A stretch of 64,000 bases of DNA from Limnanthes douglasii subsp. nivea (taxonomy: Eukaryota > Streptophyta > Magnoliopsida > Brassicales > Limnanthaceae). Below, piece after piece: positions 12,287-24,210 of the stretch (the first letter of the stretch is position 1; each line of letters starts with the position of its first letter). The DNA lies in contig JAUPFV010000005.1 of the NCBI GenBank assembly GCA_036936605.1, positions 7,462,345-7,526,344 on the forward strand, given 5' to 3'. A program made the position numbers and the translations under genes. The notes under the pieces were generated by a model. That model searched no databases. It was not told where the DNA came from and was given only the letters and a program-made list of their open reading frames with translations.

Positions 12287-12859
12287 GCTGACCTTTCTTT
12301 TCCTTTTTCTTTCAGGTACTATACCTTTTATGGCAAACGCATAGATTCACCTTTTCAAGGTTTTATTGAAAATGAAGGATCTAAACCATTTTTTTTGTAT
12401 TATCGAAACCTTTTTCCTTTATTGTTTCTTTGGGACAGAACAATTCTTTTGGCTTGTAATTACCATTTTTAGTCAATCTACTACTGAAGTGTGTACTACT
12501 GAAGTGTGTGTTATAATTAAATTCATTATTATTTATATATCCATACATGAAATAGAAACTATTCTTATCTGTACCAGATCGGATCCAGATGGTACCCAAG
12601 TTTAGACTTGTCATTTGGTCTTAATTTTTTTTTTACTGATTTGAACTGACTGGATTCCATTTATCCTAGTTACTAACAGGTTTGAGATTCACCTGTATAT
12701 AGAAATGGTTGGGTACATTGCTAGAATTACATTGCTAGGGAGAGTATAAACCTCCCATCTTGGATTGGGTTTACCTATGGTTATAGCGGAAAGATTATAA
12801 AAGATTATGGTAGTGCACTTATGGTGACACTAGTGCAGTTGGTTTGGTTATTACCATAT
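12287..12859. other. 3' flank of the repair gene, no gene seen
   Basis: This holds the 3' UTR and AT-rich spacer. The short frames on both strands at 12366-12614 are low-complexity and overlap each other. No element end was recognised. Confidence 0.4.
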
Positions 12860-15530
12860 AAAATACACTAGTATGAACCCAACTGAAACCACATTTTTTT
12901 CTATTCCAGATTCTTAACTTCTTATCTATATTAAGAAAGGAAGAATTGAAAGATAAAGCGGGAATTGGATTTTTTGAAATCTCGGGAGAAAGTAATTTTT
13001 TGTTGTTGATGAATATCACAAAATATTTTATTTTTCATGATTGTATGTGAATTTGAATGAAATATGCACATTAAAGTCAACTGAAATGCGTTAAATTCAT
13101 CCCCAATAAAATTGTGAAATCTATTGTTCAAGCACCAAGTTGATTCAAATCTGAAGCGTTTTAAGCATTAAAGATTGAGCACTAACTTTTGTAAGACTTG
13201 TTAATATAGGAGTGTGGTCAGAATTCGTCTGATCCAAATGAATAACTCTCACATGTATAAAGAGATCCAAATGAATAACTCTCACATGTATAAAGAGAGT
13301 ATGTCACATCATATTTCCATACGCTCTATCCAGTGTCTTATTATCTGTTGATCCAAATTTCAAATATCACTCCATGTAAACCTCGACCCTTCGAAACCCA
13401 AATCAACCGACCCACACTTATGACACCATTTTTTTAATCTTTTCATTCTACTAGTAATTCTGGAGACCTCTTCTTTCTTATCTTCTTCCTTTCCCATTTT
13501 ATTGACGTTACCTGCCACGATCCATGAAGTCCAGAGACGTTAAAAAGCGACCTTAAGTGCCTCATACAATTTCCTATGTATTGTGAATTGGGTCATAACA
13601 TACAGTGTAGAGAAAAATCCATGATTCACACCCCTGTTTTAACACTTTAATATTGATGACTTATTGAACCACATATAAGATCTGGATATCAATGCATGAT
13701 TCATCGAAGACAAATTCCACCTTTAAACGCTTCCACTCTACCGTTGTTGTGTATGTCTTACCCAAACTACAGATGATCTCACTAGCCATGTGACCATTTA
13801 TCTTTGACTTAACTATAACAATTAACCATACACGATGTGCTTGTATCAAATCTCGATCTACACGTTGAAAGTTATATGATCCTGCCCCATAACAATTCCA
13901 AACTAATATATAACACAAAGATTTGCTCCTTACATTTCCAATGCCACGTCCAAAGCATCATCGGTGATGACTTGCTCGTGACTCCTCTAGACTCCATTTT
14001 CCTCTGACGATTCCGGAACCATACTCGTCATCGAGTTAGCCTATCAAATGTAAACCATTTCCAAATTCGTTAAACCTCCAATATATTTAATCCCCGTCCC
14101 AAATCTAATTTATCTAATTTTGAAAAGTAAAGAACCAACAACTCTCCCCTGTTTTAGACCGCATAGTCACACGAATCATATTGGATGCTTCCAAAGGTAT
14201 GATCAGTCCATCGGGCCTGACAAAGCGTGTTGATCTATCTGTTTCGTTTACAATTTTATTGTTGCTGATAAACAAAGCACGTTTTGCCTTTTTCTCAATA
14301 TGGACCCACAAGGACCATATTACATAGCTAAATCTATTGTTCTCCCTCATGTATTGAACATGTTATTTCCAAAATACTCATTTCTACCTCTGAAATACAT
14401 GAAGTGTCCCTTACGTGACCAACTCCTATTTTCACATTATTATGACACAAACCTTTCCAAACCTTTTCTTTTTTCCTAGATTTTCCTTTATCCATTTTTG
14501 CATTTTTATTTTGTAAATCAGTCCCTCCAACAACTACGACCACTGAGGGTTCCTCTGTTAAGACCTTTGATTTTCAAAATTAGTCCTTGCGATGACCTTA
14601 TTACCTGAGTTTCCTTTATGTTTCCAATTTGAACACATAACTTTATTAACTCCCATCATGAACCCAAATTCGTTGTTAATAGGCTCGTCGATATGTAAGA
14701 CCCCAAACCGTGAGTCAATACTTCTTATTATCCCTATTTTGACCACCACTCGAACTACCTCCATTCGAAGACTTTGCTATGTGACGATAAGTCTTACTCC
14801 ACTTAACTGTCATCCATTCGCGAAATGAAGACTTATGTTCCATCATAGATATCCTTATTCACCACGCCCACTACACACTGTTATCCATAACCGTATCAAA
14901 CTCTATAGTAGTGTTGTCTTGACGAAGTCCATTCGCGAGTAAATTTACTTTGATAACCAAAAATACCACACTTAAAACAAATCAAGTGCAATCCCGCATA
15001 CTCTACATTACATGTTTTCCCTCCAATGTGAATTTTTGGAACTAATGGCTTATTCAAATCAATCTCTATCGCTAGTCTCACATAATTTCCTCTATTCTTA
15101 ATTTTAGTCAGTGGATCAAATCTAACTATTTTCCTAATCAAATTGTTCATCTTCCTCAAAATATGCGAGGTATAGTTTTGCCTTCTAACATTAAAAATCC
15201 TCACCCAAAATGTCATAATGATAATAAAGTACTTTTGAGACATGATATATAGAATCCATCCCCAAACTATCAGATAATGATCAAGTGTCATGCATGACTC
15301 ACCCGATAATACAAACTTAAAGTAGTTTACAATCGAAAACTTAATTATAAAACACTCGTGTCCAACGTCCACAATTTTAAATATTCCTTTTGGAGCCAAA
15401 ATTTGTTTCAATTTAATAATTAAGTAATTGTATTGAATAATATATCCCAATAACCTGAGTAAAACTGGATTCCTGCACCAATTCAACCCCTCGACTGCTT
15501 TTGGACCAAAATTAGGGTTGATTTTTTTTT
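12860..15530 (-). mobile_element. Decayed LINE (ORF1 plus ORF2 endonuclease)
   Basis: On the minus strand, reading from high to low coordinates, the pieces follow LINE order. At 15486-14896 is an ORF1 DUF4283/zinc-knuckle protein (VRLAIEIDLNKPLVPKI, then LICFKCGIFGY with the knuckle His replaced by Tyr). At about 14764-14114 are ORF1 tail fragments. At 13918-13661 is the ORF2 endonuclease start (ILVWNCYGAGS). The endonuclease end (SDHTPI at about 13215) is followed by the post-endonuclease segment RFHNFIGDEF at 13131-12931. Stops and frameshifts break every domain, so it is dead. The RT, RNase H and 3' end are missing, so the copy stops around 12870. No target duplication was found. Confidence 0.75.
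13231..13296. repeat. 33-bp tandem duplication
   Basis: GATCCAAATGAATAACTCTC and the next 13 bases start at 13231 and repeat identically from 13264. The unit length is a multiple of three and lies inside the decayed endonuclease segment. The exact identity shows it is much younger than the LINE copy. Confidence 0.85.
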
Positions 15531-16199
15531 AAAAATATCTCCATAAAAAATACGATATTATCTTTATTCATCGGATTCGTGTTACTTTCCACCACGACAC
15601 TAATATTGATAGATTCAAGATGTTAAAAAATCTAAAGTTAGGTAAGAAAATGAGTGTGGTGGAAAAGGCTCTGTTTTCTCTTAAAGAATAGAGTTCTTTA
15701 ATGAAGAAATTCTGAGGAAATTGATTCAATCTCTTGTAGATTCATCTGTGTTGGTTTGAACCTGGAGTTTCTCTTCTTCTTTGTTCTTTTGTTTCCCTGT
15801 TAATGAATCAAATTTAGCATACAAAACCTTGATCTCACCAATTTGTTCTCTTGTTCTTCGATATTGTTATGAAATGAAAGATTTTACAGATCTTCGTTCA
15901 TCAATCAATAATTTGCATCAAATAAAGTAATCAAGAAAAAATATTGATAGGCATCCAGGGTTCAAATATTCCTCCATCAAGGAAAAACATACGTTGATAC
16001 TTTATGAAAACATAAAGAAATAAAAGAATACAAGCCAATGTATATTCAAAACAAAATAGATCATACATCTGTGCAATTCTCTCAAAATGATTCTCTCAAA
16101 ATGTCAAAGATGAGTTAATGAAATAGAGGAAATATACTCTTATTGAAAAATTCAACCAGGGTATACCGAAAAAAGCAAACCATTAGTAATTTCATACTA
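15531..16199. other. AT-rich spacer between two LINE remnants
   Basis: No coding region is recognised. The part from about 15640 could be the 5' end of the + strand LINE that follows, since it contains many short frames cut by stops, but I see no diagnostic motif. Confidence 0.35.
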
Positions 16200-18190
16200 G
16201 GAAAATGAAACTCAAGAATGAATGCAACATCTCTGTCTGGGATTCTTGTCACCTGTTTCTGGATTTGTCTTTTAAAGACGATCTTTGTAAAGTCTGGGCC
16301 AATAATATCCGGTATTTGGGAGACTCTATTATGAGAATCCTTAAATAGAATCCATAATGCAACACTAAAATTGAATTCCTAGTATGTCCAATCTGGATTA
16401 AATTTGAAAGAATCCCTAAATATTTGTTCAATGAAAACATAATCTCCTCAAAATCTGAATTAATAGGCAGTTTATTGAAAATCAAGATACGAGAAAATAA
16501 TAGATCCTATCACAATTCATGCTTGGCTTGGGTTGCGATGGATCTAACACAGAAGATTCATCATAATGTTTAAGTTGGTTTTGGTGAAAATTAGGGATGT
16601 TGGATAAGTATAAGCTTTAAAGACCTTTCTGGATACTTTAATGAATGTTTTCAGATTGGTCATGACACCATCAATTGCAAGAAGGCTAAAAATAATATTC
16701 AATAAAAAAAGTCTACATTATAATTGCTGCCTCTGATGGTTCTCTAAAGGAAGATAAGGCCAATAACATAAATAAGAAGAACAAACAAAATTTTAAATCC
16801 ATCATTGTGAATCCAAACAATGAAAAATATTTAAATTCTTTGAGCAACAAGAATCTTGACATTGCTTCTAATCAAATCAACAACAAAGAAAATAAAGGCT
16901 ATACATAAAACAATGTAATTTAAACTCTTAAAGATGATGAAATCATATATATGCTTTAAAATCCCTGGAAATAGGTTATAACTTAGAGTATGAAAATAGG
17001 ATCTTTGAAACTACTACTCCAAAAAAAAGAAAGTATATGAAGTCTACCCACAACTCCAACTTATATGAATAAAGAAACTGATATTGAATTCCAAAAAGTG
17101 TTGAACAAGATACTCAAAAAAGCAAGATGAATGAATAAGGTTAACGGTTTAGCTATAAAATCTCTGAAGTTTTCAGGGACTAAAAAAAATCCATTTATAG
17201 ATGAAAAAGATTCTGAACTGGAACATTAGATGGATTCGAAATAAGTCTACTGTTAGAAGACCCAAACCAATCATTTTCAATGATCAAATCAAGCTAGTTG
17301 TAATTCAAGAGCCTTTAATCAATGTGAAAAACATGTCTACTAATGCATCTAAGATTGGTTTGGATAATTATACTGCTAATTCTACTAATAAAATTTGGTT
17401 CTTATGGAATAATGAGTTTAATGTTAATATTCTTATGAATCATCCTCAATGTCTTCAAACTGAAATATCTTATGTAAATCTTAATACAAGCTTTCTATTA
17501 ACCATAGTTTATGCAAAGTGTCAAAGATTTAATAGGTTAGAGCTTTGGAATTCAACTAAGAAACATCTCAACTACTGCTTCTAATAGGGAGTGGATCATA
17601 ATGGGAGATTTCAACGTAGTTTCATACCATGATGAGCAGATTTGCTACCTTAACTACTGTATAAATAGCACTGAAGCGTTCAATGAGACGATAAGGGACT
17701 GCAATCTCGAAGATGTAGGTTACTCTAGCTCTAAATATGCTTGGAACAAAAATTCCAAGTGGAAAAGACTTGACAGAGTATTATTTAACTCTCCATGGTC
17801 CAATCTATTCAATGAAATTAAAGTGATGCATATGGCTAGAACAAGTTCCGACCATAGCCCATTATGCATCATCATTAGTAAAGAAATAGCTAATCATCAA
17901 AAAGGCTTTAAATTCCTGGACATGTGGACTCTAGATAGTGAGTTCCTCTAACTTGTTGAGAACATCTAGAACAATGATTTAGGTGACTACCCTCTTTTTA
18001 TTTTATGACAAAAACCAAATAGACTAAAGCATGCTCTTAAGGACTCGACCAAATCTCAAGTTGGTAACATTTTTGATAAGGTGCGGAAGTCAGAGAGAAA
18101 AGTTAAAAGCATGGAAATTCATCACCAAGAACTCAACGATCGTGAGTCCAAAGTTGAACTATCTAAAAGAAAGATGTTTAAAAACTAATT
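16200..18190 (+). mobile_element. Decayed LINE: ORF1 knuckle region and ORF2 endonuclease
   Basis: The + strand reads, in broken frames, an ORF1 central region (VWIKFERIPKYLF, then CFQIGHDTINCKK, a damaged CCHC knuckle, at about 16660-16690). ORF2 then runs 17201-17584 (NWNIRWIRNKS, VVIQEPLIN) and, after a frameshift, 17601-17951 (GDFNVV, LDRVLFN, SDHSPLC). These are the conserved blocks of an apurinic-type LINE endonuclease. A post-endonuclease helix-rich stretch runs on to about 18190. The copy is truncated before the RT. Confidence 0.8.
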
Positions 18191-19039
18191 TAAATTTAAT
18201 TTTATGAATTTTGACCTACAAAATACTGTTCAAATTAAATGTTTACATATGGACAAAAATATAATGAAAGAGAGACAAATTTGGGTTTTTATAACATGGT
18301 TAATAATTTGACCAGTTAAGTATGCTATGAATAAATTGTCTATATTTGATGTTAGTTTACCGGTCCTACTTTCGATATTCGAAAGGAGTATTGTTTTTCC
18401 TTCTTGGCCAACAATGTAGTATGATATTTTTTTAAAGCATAATTGAAATATATGTTAATTTTTCATTTTAAAATATAGTTTCAAAAGTCTAGTTTATATG
18501 ATGTCGGGCATTGAAACTCTCTTTATAAAATATGCCAAAATTATTATATTTATTATTAATAATTATAATCTTGAATAAAATTTTATAAATAAAAAATATA
18601 CTGTATTTAATAATTTTAAATTTTTATAAAGCTAGACTATAATTAGATCAAATTTCATTGGATCGAAAGTTTTAAGTTTTTTTGAAAAAAATCTCTGAAA
18701 AAATGTATTAAATAATATTGAAATCTAACAAAATTGGATGTAAATATAGTCTAGCCATTTTTTATAAACAAATTATTTAAGATTAAGCTATATTAAAACT
18801 TAATGTTGTTTGATTTAAATTAAATCCGCTAATTTTATTAGATTTTGATCATATATTTTTTACATTTTTATCATTTTATATAATAACATTTTTAAAATAA
18901 TAAATGTATTTTGTAAATTTTATTTTTATTTTTAATCTAAAATTTTCTAACTCACTCAATCTTATCAAAGATTGACTTAATGAGTTATTTGTTCTCTCAA
19001 ACTTTAAAGTTAGCTCTCAAAAAAAGCTATATCTTCATC
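18191..19039. other. AT-rich segment, nothing recognised
   Basis: This is very AT-rich sequence with no motif I can name. It separates an endonuclease-bearing LINE piece from an RT-bearing LINE piece on the same strand. It could be a later insertion into one LINE or simply spacer between two. I saw no matching ends. Confidence 0.35.
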
Positions 19040-20440
19040 TCTAGAGTTAACCCCACCTTAAAATCGAAACTGAGCAATATCATTTGGTTATAACGAAAGC
19101 TCTCTCTCAATTAAGTATTCTGGAGCCCCTCTTCTCGCGGGTCGATATTTTCATAACGATTGTCGATCTCTTCAAGATAAAATTACCACTCGTATTGCTT
19201 CATCGACTTGCAAACACCTCTATTATGAATGAAGGTTCCAGCTCATTAAATTGGTACTTTTCGTTGGATAAGTTTATTGGTATTCGATCTCCATTCACCT
19301 CGTTAGAGTTCTTAAAGAACTCTCTCAATCTCTTCTTGACTTTCTCTCGTCCGACTATGAGATGAAGTTTACATGTGTTAAAGTAGTATGATCTATTGTA
19401 ACCTTGCCCATGTTTGAAGGCGACCTTGAGATTCTAGATCTAAAAACATGGAATGAGACGGCTGTCCTTAAATATTTGTGGTCCATTATAAGTAAATTCG
19501 ACAACTCTATCTGGTGTGACATGATATATTCCAAAAATATCAAAGAAAATAATTTATGGTCTTTAAAGTTTGACTCTTCGTGACCGCGGAGGAAAATTTT
19601 AAATCTTAGGTCTATTACTAGGAATTTTTATAAGGCTGCGATAGGTAGCGGGAAGAAAACCTCCTTCTGGTTTGACCCGTGGTTGATCAACCGCTAATTT
19701 TACAATATTATAAATGATTCTTGTCTATGTGGGAATCTCAAGGTTTTCGACATCATTCGGGATGGTCTTGCGATGGTCTTTGGAACTGGCCGACTAATTT
19801 AAAGTCTGCCATAGCTAGAAGCCATCGTACATTCCAAAAGATTAACCATCTTATCCTCTCCCCCCTAACATCCTTTATAAAACGTCCGTTACTGGACTGC
19901 TAAGAGATGAATCACTAAGTTCACTATCAAACTATCAAGGATACCTACAATGCAATTCATACTCCCACCCATGCGTCGGGTGGGCAAGGTTAGTTTTAAT
20001 ATTCCCCGTCATTCCTTCGTTCTCTGACTTGTTATCTAAGATAAACTATCCATCCGAGATAAGCTTCGGAGATGGAGTCTTAACACCCCCAATTGTGTCT
20101 TATGCAATTCTACCTCAAAAACCTTTAATCATATCCTATTCGAGTGTAGTTTCACTCAATGCATTTGGGGTTACGCAAGTTCCAAGCTTGGTTTCCCCTT
20201 AGGTCACATTAAGAATTGCGTCTTGTGGATCCATGAGGCGTCTAACTGGCCTCGAAAAAATCCTACTTTGGCGCTGTCGTCTACCACGTCTAGTGTGAGA
20301 GGAATGCGAGAATCTTTTGATCCTCTCATACCCTCGCCTCTGCGAGTATCGTACCACGTGTTTTCTTTTCTGATTTTCGGTGCAGGCTTTCTGTCCTATC
20401 TACTCCCTTTTAAAATTCTAAGTTAAACTTGTTGTGTGTT
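19040..20440 (+). mobile_element. Decayed LINE 3' half: RT thumb and zf-RVT domain
   Basis: Across three frames the + strand gives the end of a plant LINE reverse transcriptase (YSGAPLL, CRSLQDKI.TRIASSTCKHL, LIKLVLF, then TWNETAVLKYLWSI). The zinc-binding zf-RVT domain follows (RHSFVL, DKLSIRDKLRRW, CVLCNS, HILFECSFTQCIWGY) and ends about 20200. There are many stops. The RNase H domain found in the LINE at 6364 is absent. It may be the continuation of the LINE at 16200-18190 with the RT core lost. Confidence 0.75.
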
Positions 20441-20531
20441 TGTTTGATATAACCTCGTCTACTTTCTAGATTGCGTTCGCCTTCAACACGAAAATCTCAC
20501 TTCTCTATTAATTCTGATCTTAGTACCGCTA

Positions 20532-20633
20532 CTTTGCTTTGTTATTTTTATTTGGTTAAGTATTGAACGTTCATTGCTTTTGCTTTGCTTGGTTATTTTT
20601 ATTTGGTTAAGTATTGACCGTTCATTGCTTTTG
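20532..20633. repeat. About 50-bp tandem duplication
   Basis: TTTGCTT, then GTTATTTTTATTTGGTTAAG and TATTGA.CGTTCATTGCTT occur twice in a row with only a few differences. They lie between the LINE remnant and the glutathione reductase start codon. Confidence 0.7.
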
Positions 20634-20640
20634 CTTTGCT

Positions 20641-20882
20641 CGATTGTATTTTTTCGTTCAAATTTAAATTAACCGTCTTAATTTTTATTCCAGGTTTTTA
20701 GTGATACTCCTGATATATGCCTCGTATATTTATAATTTTCTATCCAAAAATTTGAATTCGAATATAGTATAATAATTTTATTTATTTATTAAAAGAGTAG
20801 GTCCCCTAAATATTGTAAACTTAACATTCCCTTTATTTCTTACTAATACTAAGGAACAGAGTTAGAAAAGAAGCGGAAGAAA
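20641..20882 (+). promoter_or_regulatory. Promoter and 5' UTR region of the split glutathione reductase gene
   Basis: About 240 bases of AT-rich DNA precede the ATG at 20883, ending in a purine-rich leader (GAAAAGAAGCGGAAGAAA). The rest of the gene is now 6.3 kb away, beyond a hAT transposon. Transcription from here would enter the element first. No single core-promoter motif stands out. Confidence 0.4.
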
Positions 20883-20893
20883 ATGGCCACAAC
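20883..20893 (+). other. Start codon and first 11 coding bases of glutathione reductase
   Basis: ATGGCCACAAC is followed directly by the hAT terminus at 20894. The last eight bases (GCCACAAC, 20886-20893) are the target-site duplication and reappear at 27175-27182, where the coding sequence resumes. Read into the element, the native start now gives Met-Ala-Thr-Thr-Arg-Gly-Val and a TAA stop at 20904-20906. Without the element and one copy of the duplication the frame runs smoothly into the transit peptide at 27183. Confidence 0.88.
20886..20893. repeat. hAT target-site duplication, left copy
   Basis: GCCACAAC is identical to 27175-27182. An 8-bp duplication is the hallmark of hAT insertion. 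Confidence 0.95.
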
Positions 20894-20987
20894 TAGAGGT
20901 GTCTAATGGTTCAGGAACCATGGTTTAAAGCTGACAACCTGCTTAAGAACTGGCGGTCTACCTGCGAAACTGGCCCATTAGGACTGC

Positions 20988-21140
20988 AACCCGCCGAGAC
21001 CGCAACCCGCCGAGACCGCAACCCGCCGAGACCGCAACCCGCCGAGACCGCATAAGGAGCAACCCGCCGAGACCGCAACCCGCCGAGACCGCAACCCGCC
21101 GAGACCGCAACCCGCCGAGACCGCAACCCGCCGAGACTGC
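20988..21140. repeat. Left subterminal 16-bp array (4 + 5 units)
   Basis: The unit AACCCGCCGAGACCGC is present four times (20988-21051). A 9-base interruption ATAAGGAGC (21052-21060) follows, then five more units to 21140, the last with one T substitution. The flank before the array (CTGGC..., AAACTGGCCCATTA) is shared with the right array. Subterminal repeats are usual transposase-binding sites in hAT elements; that role is inferred here. The unit length is not a multiple of three, so the open frames across the array are not genes. Confidence 0.92.
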
Positions 21141-21709
21141 GAAACCACGGTTTATTTGTAAAAAACCGGTGGTTTATTGGTAAATATTATGCTGATTTTA
21201 TTTATTTTATATCCAAAATGTTATATTTAAAAAATATTGAGATTGAATATTATTATAGAATTATTATTACATTTTTGTTAATATTAATTTGTTTTGGTTA
21301 TTAATATTTTAAGTGTTGTAATTATTATATAGTCTAAAATTTTAAATATTACTTATGTTATTATCATATTTTGAATATTATTATTATTATGTTTTTATAT
21401 CTAATACAAAGCAAAACTATATCTTATCATGTTAAAATATTACAAATTCTACGGTTATAATTTTAATATTACATTTTGATTACTATTGTGATTTGGTTTT
21501 AAATTTTACAAGTGTTTGATATTATTTTTTAAACCAAAATTAGATCTTATGAAGTTATAAGTATTTCATAATACATTTGTTGTTGTTATAATAAAAGGTA
21601 AAGTCATTTTTGGATAATTTAGCCGTTCACAGTTTATACTCGTGCGGGCCAGGAGTTGTACAAATGTTTTCAAATTACAATACAAAATAGTAAAAAACTA
21701 TTACAAACA
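21141..21709. other. AT-rich left arm of the hAT element
   Basis: Non-coding AT-rich DNA runs from the subterminal array to the transposase stop codon. It should contain the transposase 3' UTR and polyadenylation signals. Nothing else is seen. Confidence 0.5.
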
Positions 21710-23847
21710 TCATTCATCTTCAGCTTCGTCTTCTTCGTAAGTAAAATCTTCGTCGTCAGCTTCGTTTTCTTCCGCAATTTCTTGTTCAAGTATATCTTCG
21801 TAATCATCCGGATAATCTTCGAAGATGTCGTCTACGTTCACTTCGTCTCTGAACTCTATGTCTTGCATCCTTTTATCCGCCGCTGTCCAATCCTTAACTG
21901 CCACAAGCACTCCAAGTGCTTTGCCCGTCAATCTTGTTCTCTTAGTCGTGTATTGCAACCTCGCTTGGCTGAAAGCACACTCACTTGCAACTGTAGACAT
22001 AGGTATAGCATAAATCTCTTTAACAATCCTGCAAAGAATAGGAAACTCTTCAGTTTTGGTACCCCACCATCGTATGATATCTTCAATACCTTGGTCTTGA
22101 TAATTCGTAAAGTCAAACCTAGTGGTCCAATATCTATACAACTCATTATCAGATTGAGGGGTTTCTGTAACATTGTTGTTTCGTAACATTGCCAATCGAA
22201 TATAGTTAGTATTTCTCCCTTTACCCCTATTGTTACTACTGCTTACATTTGTAGATGTATTTGATCTATATCTTGCAGCATACTTATCATAGATATTATA
22301 CAAACTATCATATATACCGCTAATATATCCTTTAGGGTCAATTGGTTCGGTCGGTGGTATATCTGTAGGAAACCGTACAGATTTATAAAAGCAATCAACT
22401 AGCAATTCAAATTTTTCTTTTCGTGAAAAAGGATCTAAAAGGCAAGCAAATGAATAACTATCAGGGATTGGATGAAAATACTTTGTGAACTTATATTCCA
22501 TTCCAGGCACCATGTCTACGCATGCATAATGTGATCTAAATTCATCCATATGCATGGCAAGATTAGCAATCGTGAAAAGGGCCAAATGAGCATTAGGTTG
22601 ATTTTGTGAAGAAAAGGTTAGGGTGTTTTCTTTAAAAAGTCTTAAAAATCTTAACATGTGTGCACAAAATTTCCAATGATCTGGTTCAATTGGTGTTTCA
22701 CGATATGTATTATAAAGCGTCGATATCTCTTCTTTAAAAACATGCGCACGTGCAAGCATTGTGTAAGTAGAATTCCATCTAGTTTCGACATCTAATAAAA
22801 GTTTCTTATATTTTTTCCCATTTGAAAGAACAAGTGTTTTAAAAGCTCTTTTTTTAGCAACGGATGTCGAGCAAAATAGGATCCCATTTTTTATAGGGGT
22901 AATATAATCACCCTGAACCTTACGTATTCCTTCTTTCGCAATTAATTGAAGTACGTGGCATAAACATTTGGTGTGAAACAATTTTGGAAAAGGAGGATTG
23001 CAATCTGCTATAAGATATGATATAGCACTAATATTAGAAGATGCATTATCCAACGAAATAGACATAATCTTGTTTTTAATGCCATAAACATTCATGCATT
23101 CAGTCATACTCTCCCTAATTATTTGTGCGGTATGCTTCCCAATTGATTCAAACCATATAATTCTCCTTTGGAGGACCCATTGGGCGTCCATCCAATGGAG
23201 GGTAACACATATCATATCTAAATCAGTAAAAGTAGCTATGTCACTAGTAATCGAAACATTCCATGGCAAAGTCTGCATAGTTTGAATAATCTCTTTTTTT
23301 CTTTGTAAATAATATTTAAAGGCTAGCGATCGCAAAGAGGTACGTGGAATGCGTGTTGCCTGTGGGTTTACCCCAACTTGCATCCAATTTTCGTATCTCC
23401 AAGAATCCCCAAAACTAAATGGTTGTAAACTACCGACTGCATAAATCATTGTTGCTTCCCTATACGTATCGTGGTTAAACTCAAAAGGAAGACCTGTTTG
23501 AGGGTTCGTGCAAACATTAGTTGGGTTAGGTTTTGTAGGATCATATATTTCATGTTTCGATAAATGTTTTACCATAGTGCTAGTGCCCATATTTCTAGAT
23601 CCACTTACGTGAAGATAACGTTTATTGCACTCTTTACAAATACAATACAAACCATCTTCTGATAGAGTATAGTGTTTCCAAATCCAAGATGTTTTCTTAC
23701 GAGATCCCCCCCACTAGTACTTCCACCACCACTTTCGCGGGAGGAGAGTGTGTCAACGTGAGGGAATTCTGTAGAAAAATCATCCATGGTATTGAGATCC
23801 ACATTAGATGGTGCGTTTATCCCAGTATTTCTACGTTTTGAATTCAT
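21710..23847 (-). CDS. hAT-family transposase with BED zinc finger (one frameshift)
   Basis: The transposase cuts and rejoins the element's ends. The start is the ATG at 23847-23845 (MNSKRRNTG...). The N-terminal frame runs to about 23706, where it must shift by one base to enter the long frame that ends at TGA 21712-21710; the total is close to 690 residues. The BED finger straddles the shift: KKTSWIWKHY, then CKECNKRYLH and VKHLSKH (Cys2-His2). The middle has the RNase H-like core with conserved SLDNASSN and LLDVETRWNSTY. The C-terminus has the hAT dimerisation region (RWWGTKTEEFPIL, MSTVASECAFSQA) and an acidic tail. The shift lies at a run of seven Gs (minus strand, complement of 23706-23712). 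Eight or five would restore the frame. It is a real mutation, an assembly error or, less likely, programmed frameshifting. Confidence 0.88.
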
Positions 23848-24158
23848 TTTAAAACTAATAACAGTTTTTTTTTTCAAATATGCAATAAAATACTAATAAT
23901 AAAATCACAATTTAGACTAATAACAAGATATAACAACTAAATTTAGACTAATAACAAGATAGAACAACTAAATTTAGACTAATAACAACTAAGAAACAAT
24001 TTGCGGAAAAACAAAAATCAAACAATTTCGAAAGTAGGAGTAGAATAAGTAAAATAACTAATTGTAGTTTTCTAGAACTTATCGAACAAATAGATAGATT
24101 TAGAGAGAAGTAGAGAGTTGTTTGAGAGGTGTGAGTATTGGTGTTGGGGTCTCCTCTA

Positions 24159-24165
24159 CTTATAG
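24159..24165 (-). promoter_or_regulatory. TATA box of the hAT transposase gene
   Basis: CTATAAG on the minus strand lies about 312 bases before the transposase ATG and just outside the palindrome cluster. The long leader is AT-rich. It mirrors a TATA box on the other side of the cluster. Confidence 0.5.
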
Positions 24166-24210
24166 GGGAGACCCAAAAAAAAAAAAAACCGAAAAAACAA
24201 AAAAAAAAAA

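Noticed and set aside
12366..12614. Open frames on both strands after the SNM1-like gene
   Set aside because: Short, hydrophobic and low-complexity. They overlap each other and lack any recognisable motif.
20911..21126. Open frame of RSRRVAVSAGCGLGG-type repeats in the left hAT array
   Set aside because: It is the translation of a 16-bp non-coding array; the same occurs at 26872-27205 on both strands.
21656..22186. 176-codon + strand frame opposite the hAT transposase
   Set aside because: It is the shadow of the transposase C-terminus and has no family features.
23700..23760. A short intron in the hAT transposase explaining the frame change
   Set aside because: A GTAAGA donor and CTATCAG acceptor exist, but the intron would be under 50 bases and would remove the conserved Trp part of the BED finger. 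A one-base slip in the G run is simpler.
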